From Oscillatoria nigro-viridis PCC 7112 (lineage in GTDB: Bacteria; Cyanobacteriota; Cyanobacteriia; Cyanobacteriales; Microcoleaceae): a stretch of 64,000 nucleotides of DNA. The position numbers were made by a program, and so were the translations under genes. The notes under the pieces were generated by a model, which made no database searches, had not been told where the DNA came from, and worked only from the letters and a program-made list of their open reading frames with translations. The stretch is taken from the NCBI RefSeq assembly GCF_000317475.1, contig NC_019729.1, forward strand, positions 6,793,445 to 6,857,444, read 5' to 3'. Positions 9,219 to 17,658 of the stretch are shown one piece after another; position 1 is the stretch's first letter, and each line of letters begins with the position of its first letter.

Positions 9219-10121
9219 ATGAAATCCATTGCTAAAAACAGCATCCACTGGACTTACTCAGTAGCTATTTTCTGTGCCCTTTTCGCACTACAGCCACAAA
9301 AAGCTACAGCAGCAACGCTATCCAACGGCTGGAATTATGCGATCGATTCCTTCAACGACGGCGTGACAGGGCCCCAAATCGGCGGCGGGGAATTTGAATT
9401 TTACGGCATCGCCATCAAAGAAACATCAGATACAGCTTTCATCGCCATCAACTCCAATCTAAGTTTAGCAGGATACGCCGAGCCGCTAGCTCAAAGAGGC
9501 AACATCAACTACGGCGATTTATTCTTCAATTTTTCCGGTCAAAACTTCAAGACAGCTAACGCAAGCGGCAGCTTGTTTGGTATCCGCTTTGCAGGAGGAA
9601 ATGACTCCAGCGTAGCTACAACAGGCGTTTACAGTAACGTTACTGCTAAAAACGTCACCCAAACTAACTCTGGATTTACAAATCTAAGTCTATTCAACGA
9701 TCGCGTTCTATCAGCAGGTGGAACGCCGTCTACAGGCGATTTAGCTGCCACCGACCCCTATTTTGAACAAACAGGTAACTGGACGGTTCTCAACTCAATA
9801 GCTACGGGTACAAAAGTAGGAGAAATTAATTTTTTAACGCCAGCTACTTTGAGCGCCCTAGGTCTTAATTTCGGTCAGTTTAATGCAGTAGGTTCTCAAA
9901 CAATTGGATTCAGTTTCAATAAATCCTCAATGCCTTCGGGGAACTACATTGCTAACTTTTTTGCCGAATGCGCTAACGATGCGATCGCCATTAAAGGATC
10001 GTTTGAACAAGGCTATGCTGAACCAGTACCAGAACCTGCTACTATCTTCGGTACTTTAGCCGGATTTGCGATTCTAGGCATTGGCGCAGCGAAACGCAAA
10101 ATTAAGTGCAAGATTAGCTAA
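9219..10121 (+). CDS. PEP-CTERM (exosortase-sorted) surface protein
   Basis: A 300-residue exported protein. ATG 9219 has an AGGGAG ribosome site 7 bp upstream and gives a signal peptide ending near KATAATL; longer in-frame starts lack this. The body (WNYAIDSFNDG, FYGIAIKETSDTAFIAINSN, YGDLFFNFSGQNF) resembles the XDD3 type of cyanobacterial exosortase-dependent proteins, a call from memory. The C-terminus carries VPEPATI, a hydrophobic helix and a basic tail (AAKRKIKCK), the PEP-CTERM sorting signal cut by exosortase. It is probably a cell-surface or biofilm matrix protein. It converges on the large RTX gene. Confidence 0.85.
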   Translation: MKSIAKNSIHWTYSVAIFCALFALQPQKATAATLSNGWNYAIDSFNDGVTGPQIGGGEFEFYGIAIKETSDTAFIAINSNLSLAGYAEPLAQRGNINYGDLFFNFSGQNFKTANASGSLFGIRFAGGNDSSVATTGVYSNVTAKNVTQTNSGFTNLSLFNDRVLSAGGTPSTGDLAATDPYFEQTGNWTVLNSIATGTKVGEINFLTPATLSALGLNFGQFNAVGSQTIGFSFNKSSMPSGNYIANFFAECANDAIAIKGSFEQGYAEPVPEPATIFGTLAGFAILGIGAAKRKIKCKIS

Positions 10122-10147
10122 AATGGATTTTAGATCGAGTCCCGTAG

Positions 10148-10168
10148 GGACACGGCAATGCCGTGTCC
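10148..10168. terminator. Perfect palindrome between convergent genes
   Basis: GGACACGGCA-A-TGCCGTGTCC is a perfect 10-bp inverted repeat lying between the convergent PEP-CTERM and RTX genes. It lacks a clear T-run but could act as a bidirectional transcription end. Similar palindromes are dispersed in related genomes. Confidence 0.5.
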
Positions 10169-10208
10169 TGCACTTCATAAACTGCAATCTGCTGTATCTA
10201 CTACTCCT

Positions 10209-13100
10209 CTAAGCTAGATTGAAATTGGCAGCATTAATCTGGCTGGCAGACACTCCATTCAGAGAAGCTAAAATCTGACCACTTGCTGACAAACGGATGA
10301 AACTTGCACTGTTTTCTTGAGTAATTGACAGTTGGGAGAAAGTGAGATTGTTGGCCAGTATTAGCAAATCTTTGCCCTCCTCAAAATCCAAGATAGTATC
10401 GATGCCAGAATTGGTGGAAAGCAAGAATCGATCGTTGCCAGCACCTCCTGACAAAACATCACTTCCCAAACCGCCAGTCAGCAAATCATCACCGTTACCA
10501 CCCAGTAGAAGATCGGTGCCATCACCGCCATTCAAACTGTCATCACCGCGGCCGGCATACAAAACATCATCACCGCTACCTCCCAGCAATGAATCGCTAC
10601 CATTGCCACCATAAATAGTGTCATTCCCAAGGCATCCATCTAGCAAATCGTTATTCTGATTTCCGCTTAAGAAATCCTTGCCATCACCTCCGCAGATACT
10701 ATCATCTCCGAAGTTACCGTAAAGACTATCCTCACCTTCGCTGCCCGAGATAATATCATTTCCCTTACCCCCCAATCCGATATCATTTCCTTTATCGCCG
10801 TCGATAAAATCAGCACCGGAATTGCCAAAAAGTAAGTCATTGTCTTCCTTGCCATTTATCGAATCTTTGCCCCGATCGCCGAAAATGAGATCTTCACCTT
10901 CACCGCCCAAAATGATATCATTGTGTTTGCCACCAGACAGGATATCATCTCCCCGATCGCCGCTAACAAAATCATTTTGTTTGTTGCCGTAAAAAGTATC
11001 GTTGTTTTCGCCCCCATATAAGTTGTCATTGCCGAAACCCGCATCGAATATGTTCGGATTGGAACTGCCGTAAAAAACGTCATTGTCTGGAGTACCAAAC
11101 TGGATTTCACCGCTGCCGTTGCTGGTGATAATATTTTCAGCTTCATTGGGTACATCCAAATTTGGATACTCAATAGTATTGCAAATGCAATCACTTTCAG
11201 TTGAAGTTGGTGTCGGCGTTTCCAATGGCGTTGGCGTCGGAGTTGCCGATGGCGTGGGAGTTGGTGAAGTCGGAGTTTCCGATGGTGTGGGAGTTGGCGT
11301 CGGTGTTGGTGTAGGCGCTGGTGTTGGCGCTGGCGTCGGTGTTGGTGTAGGCGCTGGTGTTGGCGCTGGCGTCGGAGTTTCCGATGGCGTCGGAGTTTCC
11401 GATGGCGTCGGCGGTGTTGGCGCTGGCGTCGGTGTTGGCGTCGGCGGTGTCGGCGGTGTTGGCGCTGGCGTCGGTGTCGGCGTTGGTGTCGGCGTTGGCG
11501 GTGTCGGTGTCGGCGTTGGTGTAGGCGCTGGTGTCGGTGTCGGTGGTTCTGGTGTCGGCGTCGGCGGTGTGGGCGTCGGTGTGGGCGCTGGTGTCGGTGT
11601 CGGTGGTTCTGGTGTCGGTGTCGGTGGTTCTGGTGTGGGCGTTGGTGTCGGTGTCGGTGGTTCTGGTGTGGGCGTTGGTGTAGGCGTTGGTGGTTCTGGT
11701 GTCGGCGTTGGTGGTTCTGGTGTGGGCGTTGGTGTCGGTGTCGGTGGTTCTGGTGTCGGCGTTGGCGTTGGTGTCGGCGTTGGCGGTGTCGGTGTCGGTG
11801 GTTCTGGTGTCGGCGTCGGCGCTGGCGTCGGTGCAGTGTAGTTAATAATAGTTGTGGTAGCGGTATCAGCGGTAATTATTGGTGTTACCGCTGCGATGCC
11901 TGTGGGATCTGACAGGGTGACGGTAATAGTTTCATCGGGTTCAACCGTGGTGTCGCCCAACACATCCAGAGTGATGGTTTTTGATGTTTCACCAGTCGCA
12001 AAATTAATCGTGCCAGTAGCAGTTTTTGCCCCAGAAGTGCCGCCGATATTGTTATAATCGCTGCTGTTGGTAGCTGTTCCTGCGATCGCATATTTGACGC
12101 TACTTGCCCCGTTAGTGACGTTGCTGCGAGTCACAGTGAAAGTTAGAGGTTTTTTGCCGATATTGCCTTCGTCAATGGTGGCAGTATCGGCGGCAATGGC
12201 ATAAGCAACAGAAACCCGATCGGAAATAGTTAGTGTTGTTTTTTTTGTGAACCCCGCAATGCCACCGGTAATTGTGCCAAGGTTGAAAATTACAGTTTCG
12301 GGGTTTTCAGAGAGATTGTCAGGCTTGATAGTAACTGCAATATTCTTGGTGAGTGCGTCACCTGTTGCACCGGCGGGGAAGGTAATCGAAGTAGGGGAAA
12401 AGGTGTAGTCTGTATTTTGGGTGGCTGTGCTGCTGGAGTCGAGGAGAATTGGCACAACTACATCGTTTAAGGGAGTGCCACCGGTGATGTTGACGGGAAT
12501 ATTAACTACTGTGTCTGTCGTTCCTTCCACGCTGCTGTAAGTGGCCGCACCGAAATTAACTGTATTCGATGTATTCAGCAGAACCGAGACAGTTTGATCG
12601 AAAGCCGTAGCTATATCCAACTTGCCGTCAGCATTAAAATCTCTCGCAAGCATATAAGCATATGCGAAAGAATTCGGGATCGTAAAGTTGCTGAGAGTAC
12701 CAAATTTACCCGTACCATCTCCTAACAAAACTGAAAGGTAGGTACTAAAGTAGTTAGACGTGGCTAAATCGAGTTTGCCGTCGGCATTAAAATCCCCTGC
12801 AACCACAGATTGGGGAAATCCTCCAGTAGTTGCGACATTAAAGTTGTTAGCAGTATCAAAATTACCCGTACCATCTCCCAAGAAGACTGAGACAGATTTA
12901 TCGGTGCTGTTATTAGTGGCGATATCGAGTTTGCTGTCACCATTAAAGTCGCCTGTGACGACGGTTCGCTGAGTCCCGCCGATGCTGCCATTGTTAGTGG
13001 GGGAGCTAAGGTTAACGGGGGAGTTAAAGTTGCCTTTACCATCTCCTAAGAAAACGGAGATGTTATTAGTCTTTTCATTGTTAGACGTGACTAAATCGAG
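10209..13100 (-). CDS. Giant surface protein, exon 2: FG-GAP, Calx-beta, Thr/Pro-rich stalk and RTX repeats
   Basis: The 3' exon (964 codons including stop) of a gene interrupted by a group II intron. Joined to 15677-17308 it encodes 1507 residues. Exon 2 begins LDLVTSNN, the second half of an FG-GAP/VCBS unit, followed by further DFN(G/A)DGKLD units. Two Calx-beta-like domains follow (about 200-430 of the exon), then about 200 residues of TPTP/PEPP low complexity, then hemolysin-type calcium-binding repeats (many GGxGxD nonapeptides). The end resembles a C-terminal RTX secretion region and is similar to the end of the 57941-62065 gene. It is likely an exported, calcium-dependent adhesin or sheath protein. 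Translation requires intron splicing. Confidence 0.85.
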   Translation of the reverse strand, partial: LDLVTSNNEKTNNISVFLGDGKGNFNSPVNLSSPTNNGSIGGTQRTVVTGDFNGDSKLDIATNNSTDKSVSVFLGDGTGNFDTANNFNVATTGGFPQSVVAGDFNADGKLDLATSNYFSTYLSVLLGDGTGKFGTLSNFTIPNSFAYAYMLARDFNADGKLDIATAFDQTVSVLLNTSNTVNFGAATYSSVEGTTDTVVNIPVNITGGTPLNDVVVPILLDSSSTATQNTDYTFSPTSITFPAGATGDALTKNIAVTIKPDNLSENPETVIFNLGTITGGIAGFTKKTTLTISDRVSVAYAIAADTATIDEGNIGKKPLTFTVTRSNVTNGASSVKYAIAGTATNSSDYNNIGGTSGAKTATGTINFATGETSKTITLDVLGDTTVEPDETITVTLSDPTGIAAVTPIITADTATTTIINYTAPTPAPTPTPEPPTPTPPTPTPTPTPTPEPPTPTPTPTPEPPTPTPEPPTPTPTPTPEPPTPTPTPTPEPPTPTPEPPTPTPAPTPTPTPPTPTPEPPTPTPAPTPTPTPTPPTPTPTPTPTPAPTPPTPPTPTPTPAPTPPTPSETPTPSETPTPAPTPAPTPTPTPAPTPAPTPTPTPTPTPSETPTSPTPTPSATPTPTPLETPTPTSTESDCICNTIEYPNLDVPNEAENIITSNGSGEIQFGTPDNDVFYGSSNPNIFDAGFGNDNLYGGENNDTFYGNKQNDFVSGDRGDDILSGGKHNDIILGGEGEDLIFGDRGKDSINGKEDNDLLFGNSGADFIDGDKGNDIGLGGKGNDIISGSEGEDSLYGNFGDDSICGGDGKDFLSGNQNNDLLDGCLGNDTIYGGNGSDSLLGGSGDDVLYAGRGDDSLNGGDGTDLLLGGNGDDLLTGGLGSDVLSGGAGNDRFLLSTNSGIDTILDFEEGKDLLILANNLTFSQLSITQENSASFIRLSASGQILASLNGVSASQINAANFNLA
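11207..11840. repeat. Low-complexity Thr/Pro-coding repeat
   Basis: The plus strand reads as degenerate GGTGTCGGCGTT-type hexamers for over 600 bp, encoding TPTPTP and PEPPTP on the minus strand. The units are unstable by nature, so copy number may differ between strains and assemblies. Confidence 0.9.
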
Positions 13101-13140
13101 ATTAAAGTCAGTGAAGGAGTCGCCTCCTCCACTGCTCTCC

Positions 13141-13175
13141 AAAACGGAACGTGATAGTTTCCCATCATTCCGCTC
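13141..13175 (-). ncRNA. Group II intron domain V catalytic hairpin
   Basis: On the minus strand this reads as a GAGCGGAATGATGG... hairpin closing with TTCCGTTTT, the compact bulged stem expected of domain V. A second hairpin (CAGTGGAGGAG-GCGA-CTCCTTCACTG) between it and the 3' splice site fits domain VI, which supplies the branch-point adenosine. Confidence 0.85.
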
Positions 13176-13197
13176 CTCAATAAAACGGCTGTTGTCA

Positions 13198-15015
13198 TCA
13201 GTACGTCATTACCAACATATCGTTTTCCCAAGCCCAAAGGCTTGGTTCCACTGGTGGCTTAGGTTTAGCACTTTTGCAGCTAGATTTGTTACCAAGACTG
13301 CCATCATTGGCAGTCTTTGTGTCGTGGCAATGTCGATGGAGTAGCTGCCAATTATCATACGATTCCTTTCCACCTTTCGATTTGGGGGCGATGTGGTCAA
13401 CCTCTATCGAATCTCCATCTTTGAAGTAGTTATCGCAGTGAGCGCATTTCCCTTTTTGTCGCTTGAGTAGTTTGGCTACTCTTACGGGTATTTCTGGGTG
13501 TACTCCCATTCTTGAACTCCAATATATCCAGTCACCGTCATAGGGTGATGCCATCCCTTTTACTTTTACATAGCGCTTTATTTCAGTGGAACTATGTTGT
13601 ATGAGCTTTAGAGGATTGTTACCCTCTCCGGTTGCGAACACCCAGTTATTGCCTTCTACGGTTTTGAAGTATTTAAGGCGTGTCCATCCTCTGCCCTTGT
13701 TCCTATGACGATGGCGACCCCATTTGAGAAGCTTCCAAACCACTAAGTGCCACAGCCTATCAAATATTTTCTTGCTGACGACTGTTGAGAAGTAGTTACA
13801 CCAACCCCTAATGATAGGATTGAGATTTTTTATTAAAGTCGCTTGGTTTAACCCACGCGATTTATTTATTACTTCCGCAACTTTTCTGTAGTGCCTTTTC
13901 TGACTTTCCTTGCTAGGGCTGATAATAGTTTTAAAGCCCAATAAAGTGCCTCTAGTTCCCTTACTTGAGTTGTGTTTTCCTACTGGAAACTGCCTGATGT
14001 TGAATCCTAGAAAGTTAAATCCAGGTTTTTCATCATCTAGTTTATTCAGGGTGTGGGCTAATCTTGTTTTACTCGGCTTTAATTCTAACCCAATGTCACT
14101 TAACCACTTCTCTATCTCAACCTTACACAGCTTCACAACTTCTACATCCTCATGGAGAACTACGAAATCGTCCGCATATCGTATCAGTGAAATCGATTTG
14201 ATTTTGTCTCGTAATCCATAAGTATGACCACGAGAGTCTCTCATCTCGAATTTTGGGGCTAAACCCATAATCAATTCCTCAATCCCATGTAAGGCGACAT
14301 TGGCAAGTAGAGGTGAAATCACCCCGCCCTGTGGTGTCCCTTCATCAGTTGGGAACAGCTTGTTTCCATCCATAACACCAGCTTTTAACCAAGCCCGGAT
14401 TTGTCTCCGTAGGGTAGGATAGGTATTTAATTTTGAGAGAAGTACATCATGGTTAATGCGGTCGAAGCATTTACTGATATCGGCATCCAGCACATATTTT
14501 GATTTCTGACTTACCGCACTGAATATTGCTCCTATTGCATCGTGGCACGAGCGTCCTGGTCTGAACCCGTATGAGTTAGGTTCAAATCGCGCTTCCCATT
14601 CTGGTTCTAACACCAGTTTGACTAACGCTTGCAAGGCTCGGTCTTCCATTGTCGGTATGCCTAACGGTCTTTCCTCATCTGTCCCTGGTTTGGGTATCCA
14701 AACTCGGCGTGTTGGCTTAACCTTTGAACCCAATGATATTTTATCTATCAGTGCGAGACGTTGCTTTGGGGTCAGCGATTTAACACCGTCCACGCCTGCC
14801 GTCTTCTTTCCTTGATTATCTTGTGTTACCCGACGAACCGATAATGCTTTTGCTGCCCAAGAACTTATCAACAGTTTCTGGAGTCTGCGTACTAGCTTGA
14901 CATCACCACGATTAGACGCTTGATATATCCGCTTTTGCAATTTAAAAACGTTACGCTCTAGCTTTCGCCAGTTGATATCGTTCCATTCATACATCGGTTT
15001 TTCTACCGTGTTCAT
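13198..15015 (-). CDS. ltrA: Group II intron-encoded reverse transcriptase/maturase with HNH endonuclease
   Basis: A 605-residue multifunctional protein encoded inside intron domain IV. An N-terminal RT0-like region ([17 protein letters not shown]) leads into the reverse transcriptase with the catalytic [10 protein letters not shown] box and the [14 protein letters not shown] motif. A maturase (X) domain around the [14 protein letters not shown] segment follows. The C-terminus is an HNH endonuclease with [16 protein letters not shown] and [11 protein letters not shown]. All key residues are present, so the protein should be able to help splicing and drive retrohoming by target-primed reverse transcription. 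The start is ATG 15013-15015. Its sense orientation matches the host gene. Confidence 0.96.
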   Translation of the reverse strand: MNTVEKPMYEWNDINWRKLERNVFKLQKRIYQASNRGDVKLVRRLQKLLISSWAAKALSVRRVTQDNQGKKTAGVDGVKSLTPKQRLALIDKISLGSKVKPTRRVWIPKPGTDEERPLGIPTMEDRALQALVKLVLEPEWEARFEPNSYGFRPGRSCHDAIGAIFSAVSQKSKYVLDADISKCFDRINHDVLLSKLNTYPTLRRQIRAWLKAGVMDGNKLFPTDEGTPQGGVISPLLANVALHGIEELIMGLAPKFEMRDSRGHTYGLRDKIKSISLIRYADDFVVLHEDVEVVKLCKVEIEKWLSDIGLELKPSKTRLAHTLNKLDDEKPGFNFLGFNIRQFPVGKHNSSKGTRGTLLGFKTIISPSKESQKRHYRKVAEVINKSRGLNQATLIKNLNPIIRGWCNYFSTVVSKKIFDRLWHLVVWKLLKWGRHRHRNKGRGWTRLKYFKTVEGNNWVFATGEGNNPLKLIQHSSTEIKRYVKVKGMASPYDGDWIYWSSRMGVHPEIPVRVAKLLKRQKGKCAHCDNYFKDGDSIEVDHIAPKSKGGKESYDNWQLLHRHCHDTKTANDGSLGNKSSCKSAKPKPPVEPSLWAWENDMLVMTY

Positions 15016-15676
15016 AACATATTCATTGCTACTTGTAGCTATACCATCCGTATTACCGTAAGTCCGTTAGCATATCCTCACCATTGCAGTGAGGCGTTGG
15101 CTTTTGACTCAATCTCTACCACCTGTTACCTGGAAGTCCAGATGTTTCGTCTTAGCTGACTGCTCGAAGTATTCGACCTCTTCGAGAGTAATCAGGTGGG
15201 TTACTTCGTTCCTCATAACCATTGGTCTGTTCCGTTAGGATGTCACCTCTTCACCGAGTTTTTGGGTAACGTAGGTATGTCGGGCAAAATTCTCATACCA
15301 CCCTGTACTAATGCCCTTTTGGGACTACCAGCGCATAAAGCCTTATTTCGCTGGTTCGCCGTAACGGTGATTCAGGCAGTGACTTCGCATTTGCTATCCG
15401 TAGGAACTTGCTCACGGGATACCACTTTTAGGCTAGTGGCTCTTTCCGCTTTTATCTCCGCTTCACCGATTGATGGCTAGTCTCTACAGTGGGAGATATG
15501 CTTTCACCTCTACGTCTGAGGGGCAGGACTTATCGTTTTCTAGGATACTAACGCTCACCTGCAAGGTTATGAAGTTGTCATCTACAAGGGATTAAAGTGC
15601 GAACTCAATCCTCATGGATTACCCTGTAGAAGCCAGTCATCCCCCAATTTCTCGGTTTCGACTGAACGAATCGCAC

Positions 15677-17308
15677 TTTGCCGTCGCCGTTAAAGTCGGC
15701 TGTGGCAACAGTAAACTTTGGTGTTTGTGTACTAATCTTAACGGGAGTGCCAAAGCTACCAGTACCGTCTCCAAAAAGTATTGAAATGAAGTTATCAAAA
15801 ATGGAGTAAGGAGTTGTGGCTAAATCTAACTTGCCATCTCCATTAAAGTCACCGGTTACGATCGACTTATGATCTATCCCTTGACCGAAATTGGTAGGAT
15901 CGCCAAAACTGCCAGTACCCGTCCCCAGTCGGATCGAAACGAAATTGCCGTTATTGGAAAAACCGAAATTCGTTGTAGCTAAATCGAGTTTGCCGTCTCC
16001 ATTAAAGTCGCCCACTGCAACGCCATTGGGATTCTCTTTACCTGGCTTAAATAAGCTGATAGGAGTACCAAAGCTCCCCGTAGTACCCGTCCCCAACAAT
16101 ATGGCAAGATCTTTTGGGAAGTTGTTTTCCCCCATTGGCACTACTAAGTCGAGGAAACCGTCACCATTAAAATCGCCCGTACCAATGTCAGAAATCCTTC
16201 CTTGGCCCGAACTATAGTTTCTGGCTTCACTTAAGGTTGCAAGGACATGGTTGTATGCTGCTAGAACTTCGGGCCGAAATGCTAAAGAGGCTGCTATTTT
16301 CCCGGTTGTGACTTCTAGTTCCCAGTCGCCGCCTTTTGCTGCACTTCCGGTGAGGTTTTTGGAGGCGGCAACGTTGGTATTTGTGAGTTGGGCGATGCGC
16401 TGGATGAAGGTGAAACCGTCTATTTTGTGTTTGCGATCGATCGCATATTGATTATCGATCGCGCGTCGAGCGTCTTTGGCGCATTCACGATCTATTATGG
16501 CGTTTTCACGATCGATCGCATATTTAGGATCGATCGCGCGTCGATCGTTTATCGCGTACTCATCGGTTCCGCCAGGGGTTGAAACCCCCGTCTCATAGCG
16601 AAAGTCCTCTGAAGAGGACTGAATACCCGCCTTGTTTTCAGTCGGTTTCAACCGACTTGCGCTATGAGACGGGGAATTAATTCCCCGGCGGACTTTCGGG
16701 TAAATGCGAGATACATCGATCGCATATTCACGATCTTTTGCGTTTTCGAGATCGATCGCACATTCATTATCGATCGCGCGCCGATCGTCTCTGGCATATT
16801 CCTCCGATCCGCCGTTCGTTTCAACCCCCGTCTCATAGCGAAAGTCCTCTGAAGAGGACTGTTTATTCAACTGTTTATTGAGGTGATCCCCAGTCGGTTT
16901 CAACCGACTTGCGCTATGAGACGGGGAATTAATTCCCCGGCGGACTTTCGGACAAATGCGAGGCCCTGATGCGACATTGCAACCGTAAATCAGAATGTCC
17001 GCACCCAGAGTTAAGGCACTCCGCCACTGCTGCAATTTCTCGGCATAAGTTTCCAGATTTTCAGAACCCAATCTGGTTTTGCCCAGTTGCAAGCTGCCCG
17101 GAGCCCCGTGAGAAACTATGTGAATGCTGTCAATATTGGTACGAAGAGCTAAAATTTGAGTAATTTGGTCGATCGCATCCCGGTTCCCATCCAAAACCAC
17201 TACTTCCGTACCCGGTTTTACTCCGGCAATCAAACTTTGATAATCTGCAACTTGAGAATCGATAAAGGCGAGCGCACTTCCTGAAACTTGACAATTAAAG
17301 TTTGGCAT
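15677..17308 (-). CDS. Giant surface protein, exon 1: DUF4347 domain with in-frame repeat insert, then FG-GAP repeats
   Basis: The 5' exon, exactly 544 codons, joined by splicing to 10209-13100. Residues 1-115 start a DUF4347 domain with IHIVSHG (His67) and ILIYGCN (Cys110). The domain is then interrupted by about 181 residues of translated repeat DNA (about 116-296) before resuming at FIQRIAQLTNTNVAASKNLT and GGDWELE; the homologous gene at 57941-62065 is continuous at this point. Residues from about 355 onward are FG-GAP/VCBS units with DFNGDGK calcium motifs. Without splicing, translation would run into the intron and stop at 15605 after 23 foreign residues. Exported by inference only, as no classical signal peptide is visible. 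Confidence 0.85.
16418..16963. repeat. Two palindromic repeat modules plus ATCGATCGC-rich tandem repeats read in frame inside the DUF4347 domain
   Basis: Two units 252 bp (84 codons) apart each carry the perfect 15-bp inverted repeat CCCCGTCTCATAGCG / CGCTATGAGACGGGG (16586-16600 with 16660-16674; 16826-16840 with 16912-16926), enclosing smaller hairpins. Between them lie degenerate 18-21 bp units rich in GATCGATCGC that translate as YAIDREN/RRAIDN-like peptides. The same TCTCATAGCG...CGCTATGAGA core forms an intergenic tandem repeat at 31575-31953. The whole block has no stop in the gene's frame. Confidence 0.9.
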
Positions 17309-17658
17309 CAGATACCTACTGCGAATTGAAAAAAGAGTAAAAAATTTGTTGTCTCAACAATAAGGGTTTATCGAATAAAACTCTGTAAATATTTATTAAT
17401 AAATAAGTAGATGGATATCAGTAAACGCCATCATGTCCGAAGAGAGGAACTAAGCAATCGCTTAGTCTCTGCGATTGCGAAATTTAACGAACAATGACAC
17501 GCAATATATATGTCCACCCACTTAGTCCCTAGCAAGTGAAGCGAAGCATCTCGCCCGATGCTTCGCTTCACTGCGTTTCGATTGACTCAGGACAAGTAAG
17601 CTTGTATCGTAAGCGATCGACGGACTTGATAATAGGGGCGATCGATAAGACTGGTAAA
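17309..17658. other. 350-bp intergenic region with 15-bp perfect hairpin
   Basis: No gene is seen. The notable structure is GTGAAGCGAAGCATC (17536-17550), a 6-nt loop, and its exact complement (17557-17571). It lies downstream of the C39-peptidase gene and upstream of the DUF4347 gene. It may end the former's transcript, though no T-run follows on that strand. Confidence 0.6.

Larger units (their letters stand above)
13101..15676 (-). mobile_element. Group II intron with intron-encoded reverse transcriptase, inserted in sense orientation
   Basis: The 2576-bp intron begins on the minus strand with GTGCG (15676 downwards) and ends ACTTTAAT at 13101. Its 5' part of about 660 nt precedes the reverse transcriptase gene, and domains V and VI follow it. 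Both splice points are fixed by internal controls: the joined exon sequence CTAAATCGAG|TTTGCCGTC (plus strand) occurs uninterrupted at 12764-12782 and 15979-15997 in other FG-GAP units of the same gene. Removing the intron leaves 544 whole codons upstream and 964 downstream in one frame. The intron looks complete and possibly active. Confidence 0.95.

Noticed and set aside
11083-11841. A 252-residue plus-strand frame made of GVGVGV repeats
   Set aside because: It is the antisense reading of the Thr/Pro-coding repeat of the RTX gene and has no start site or domain of its own.
13101-13142. ATG at 13142 as the start of a separate RTX gene
   Set aside because: The first 14 codons from it are intron domain VI sequence, and the true coding sequence begins at the splice junction at 13100.
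15196-15480. A 94-residue plus-strand frame
   Set aside because: It lies in the structured 5' part of the intron, antisense, and has no recognisable protein features.
15605-15676. Extension of the DUF4347 gene to a stop at 15605
   Set aside because: These codons belong to the 5' end of the group II intron (GTGCG start); the real continuation is exon 2 after splicing.
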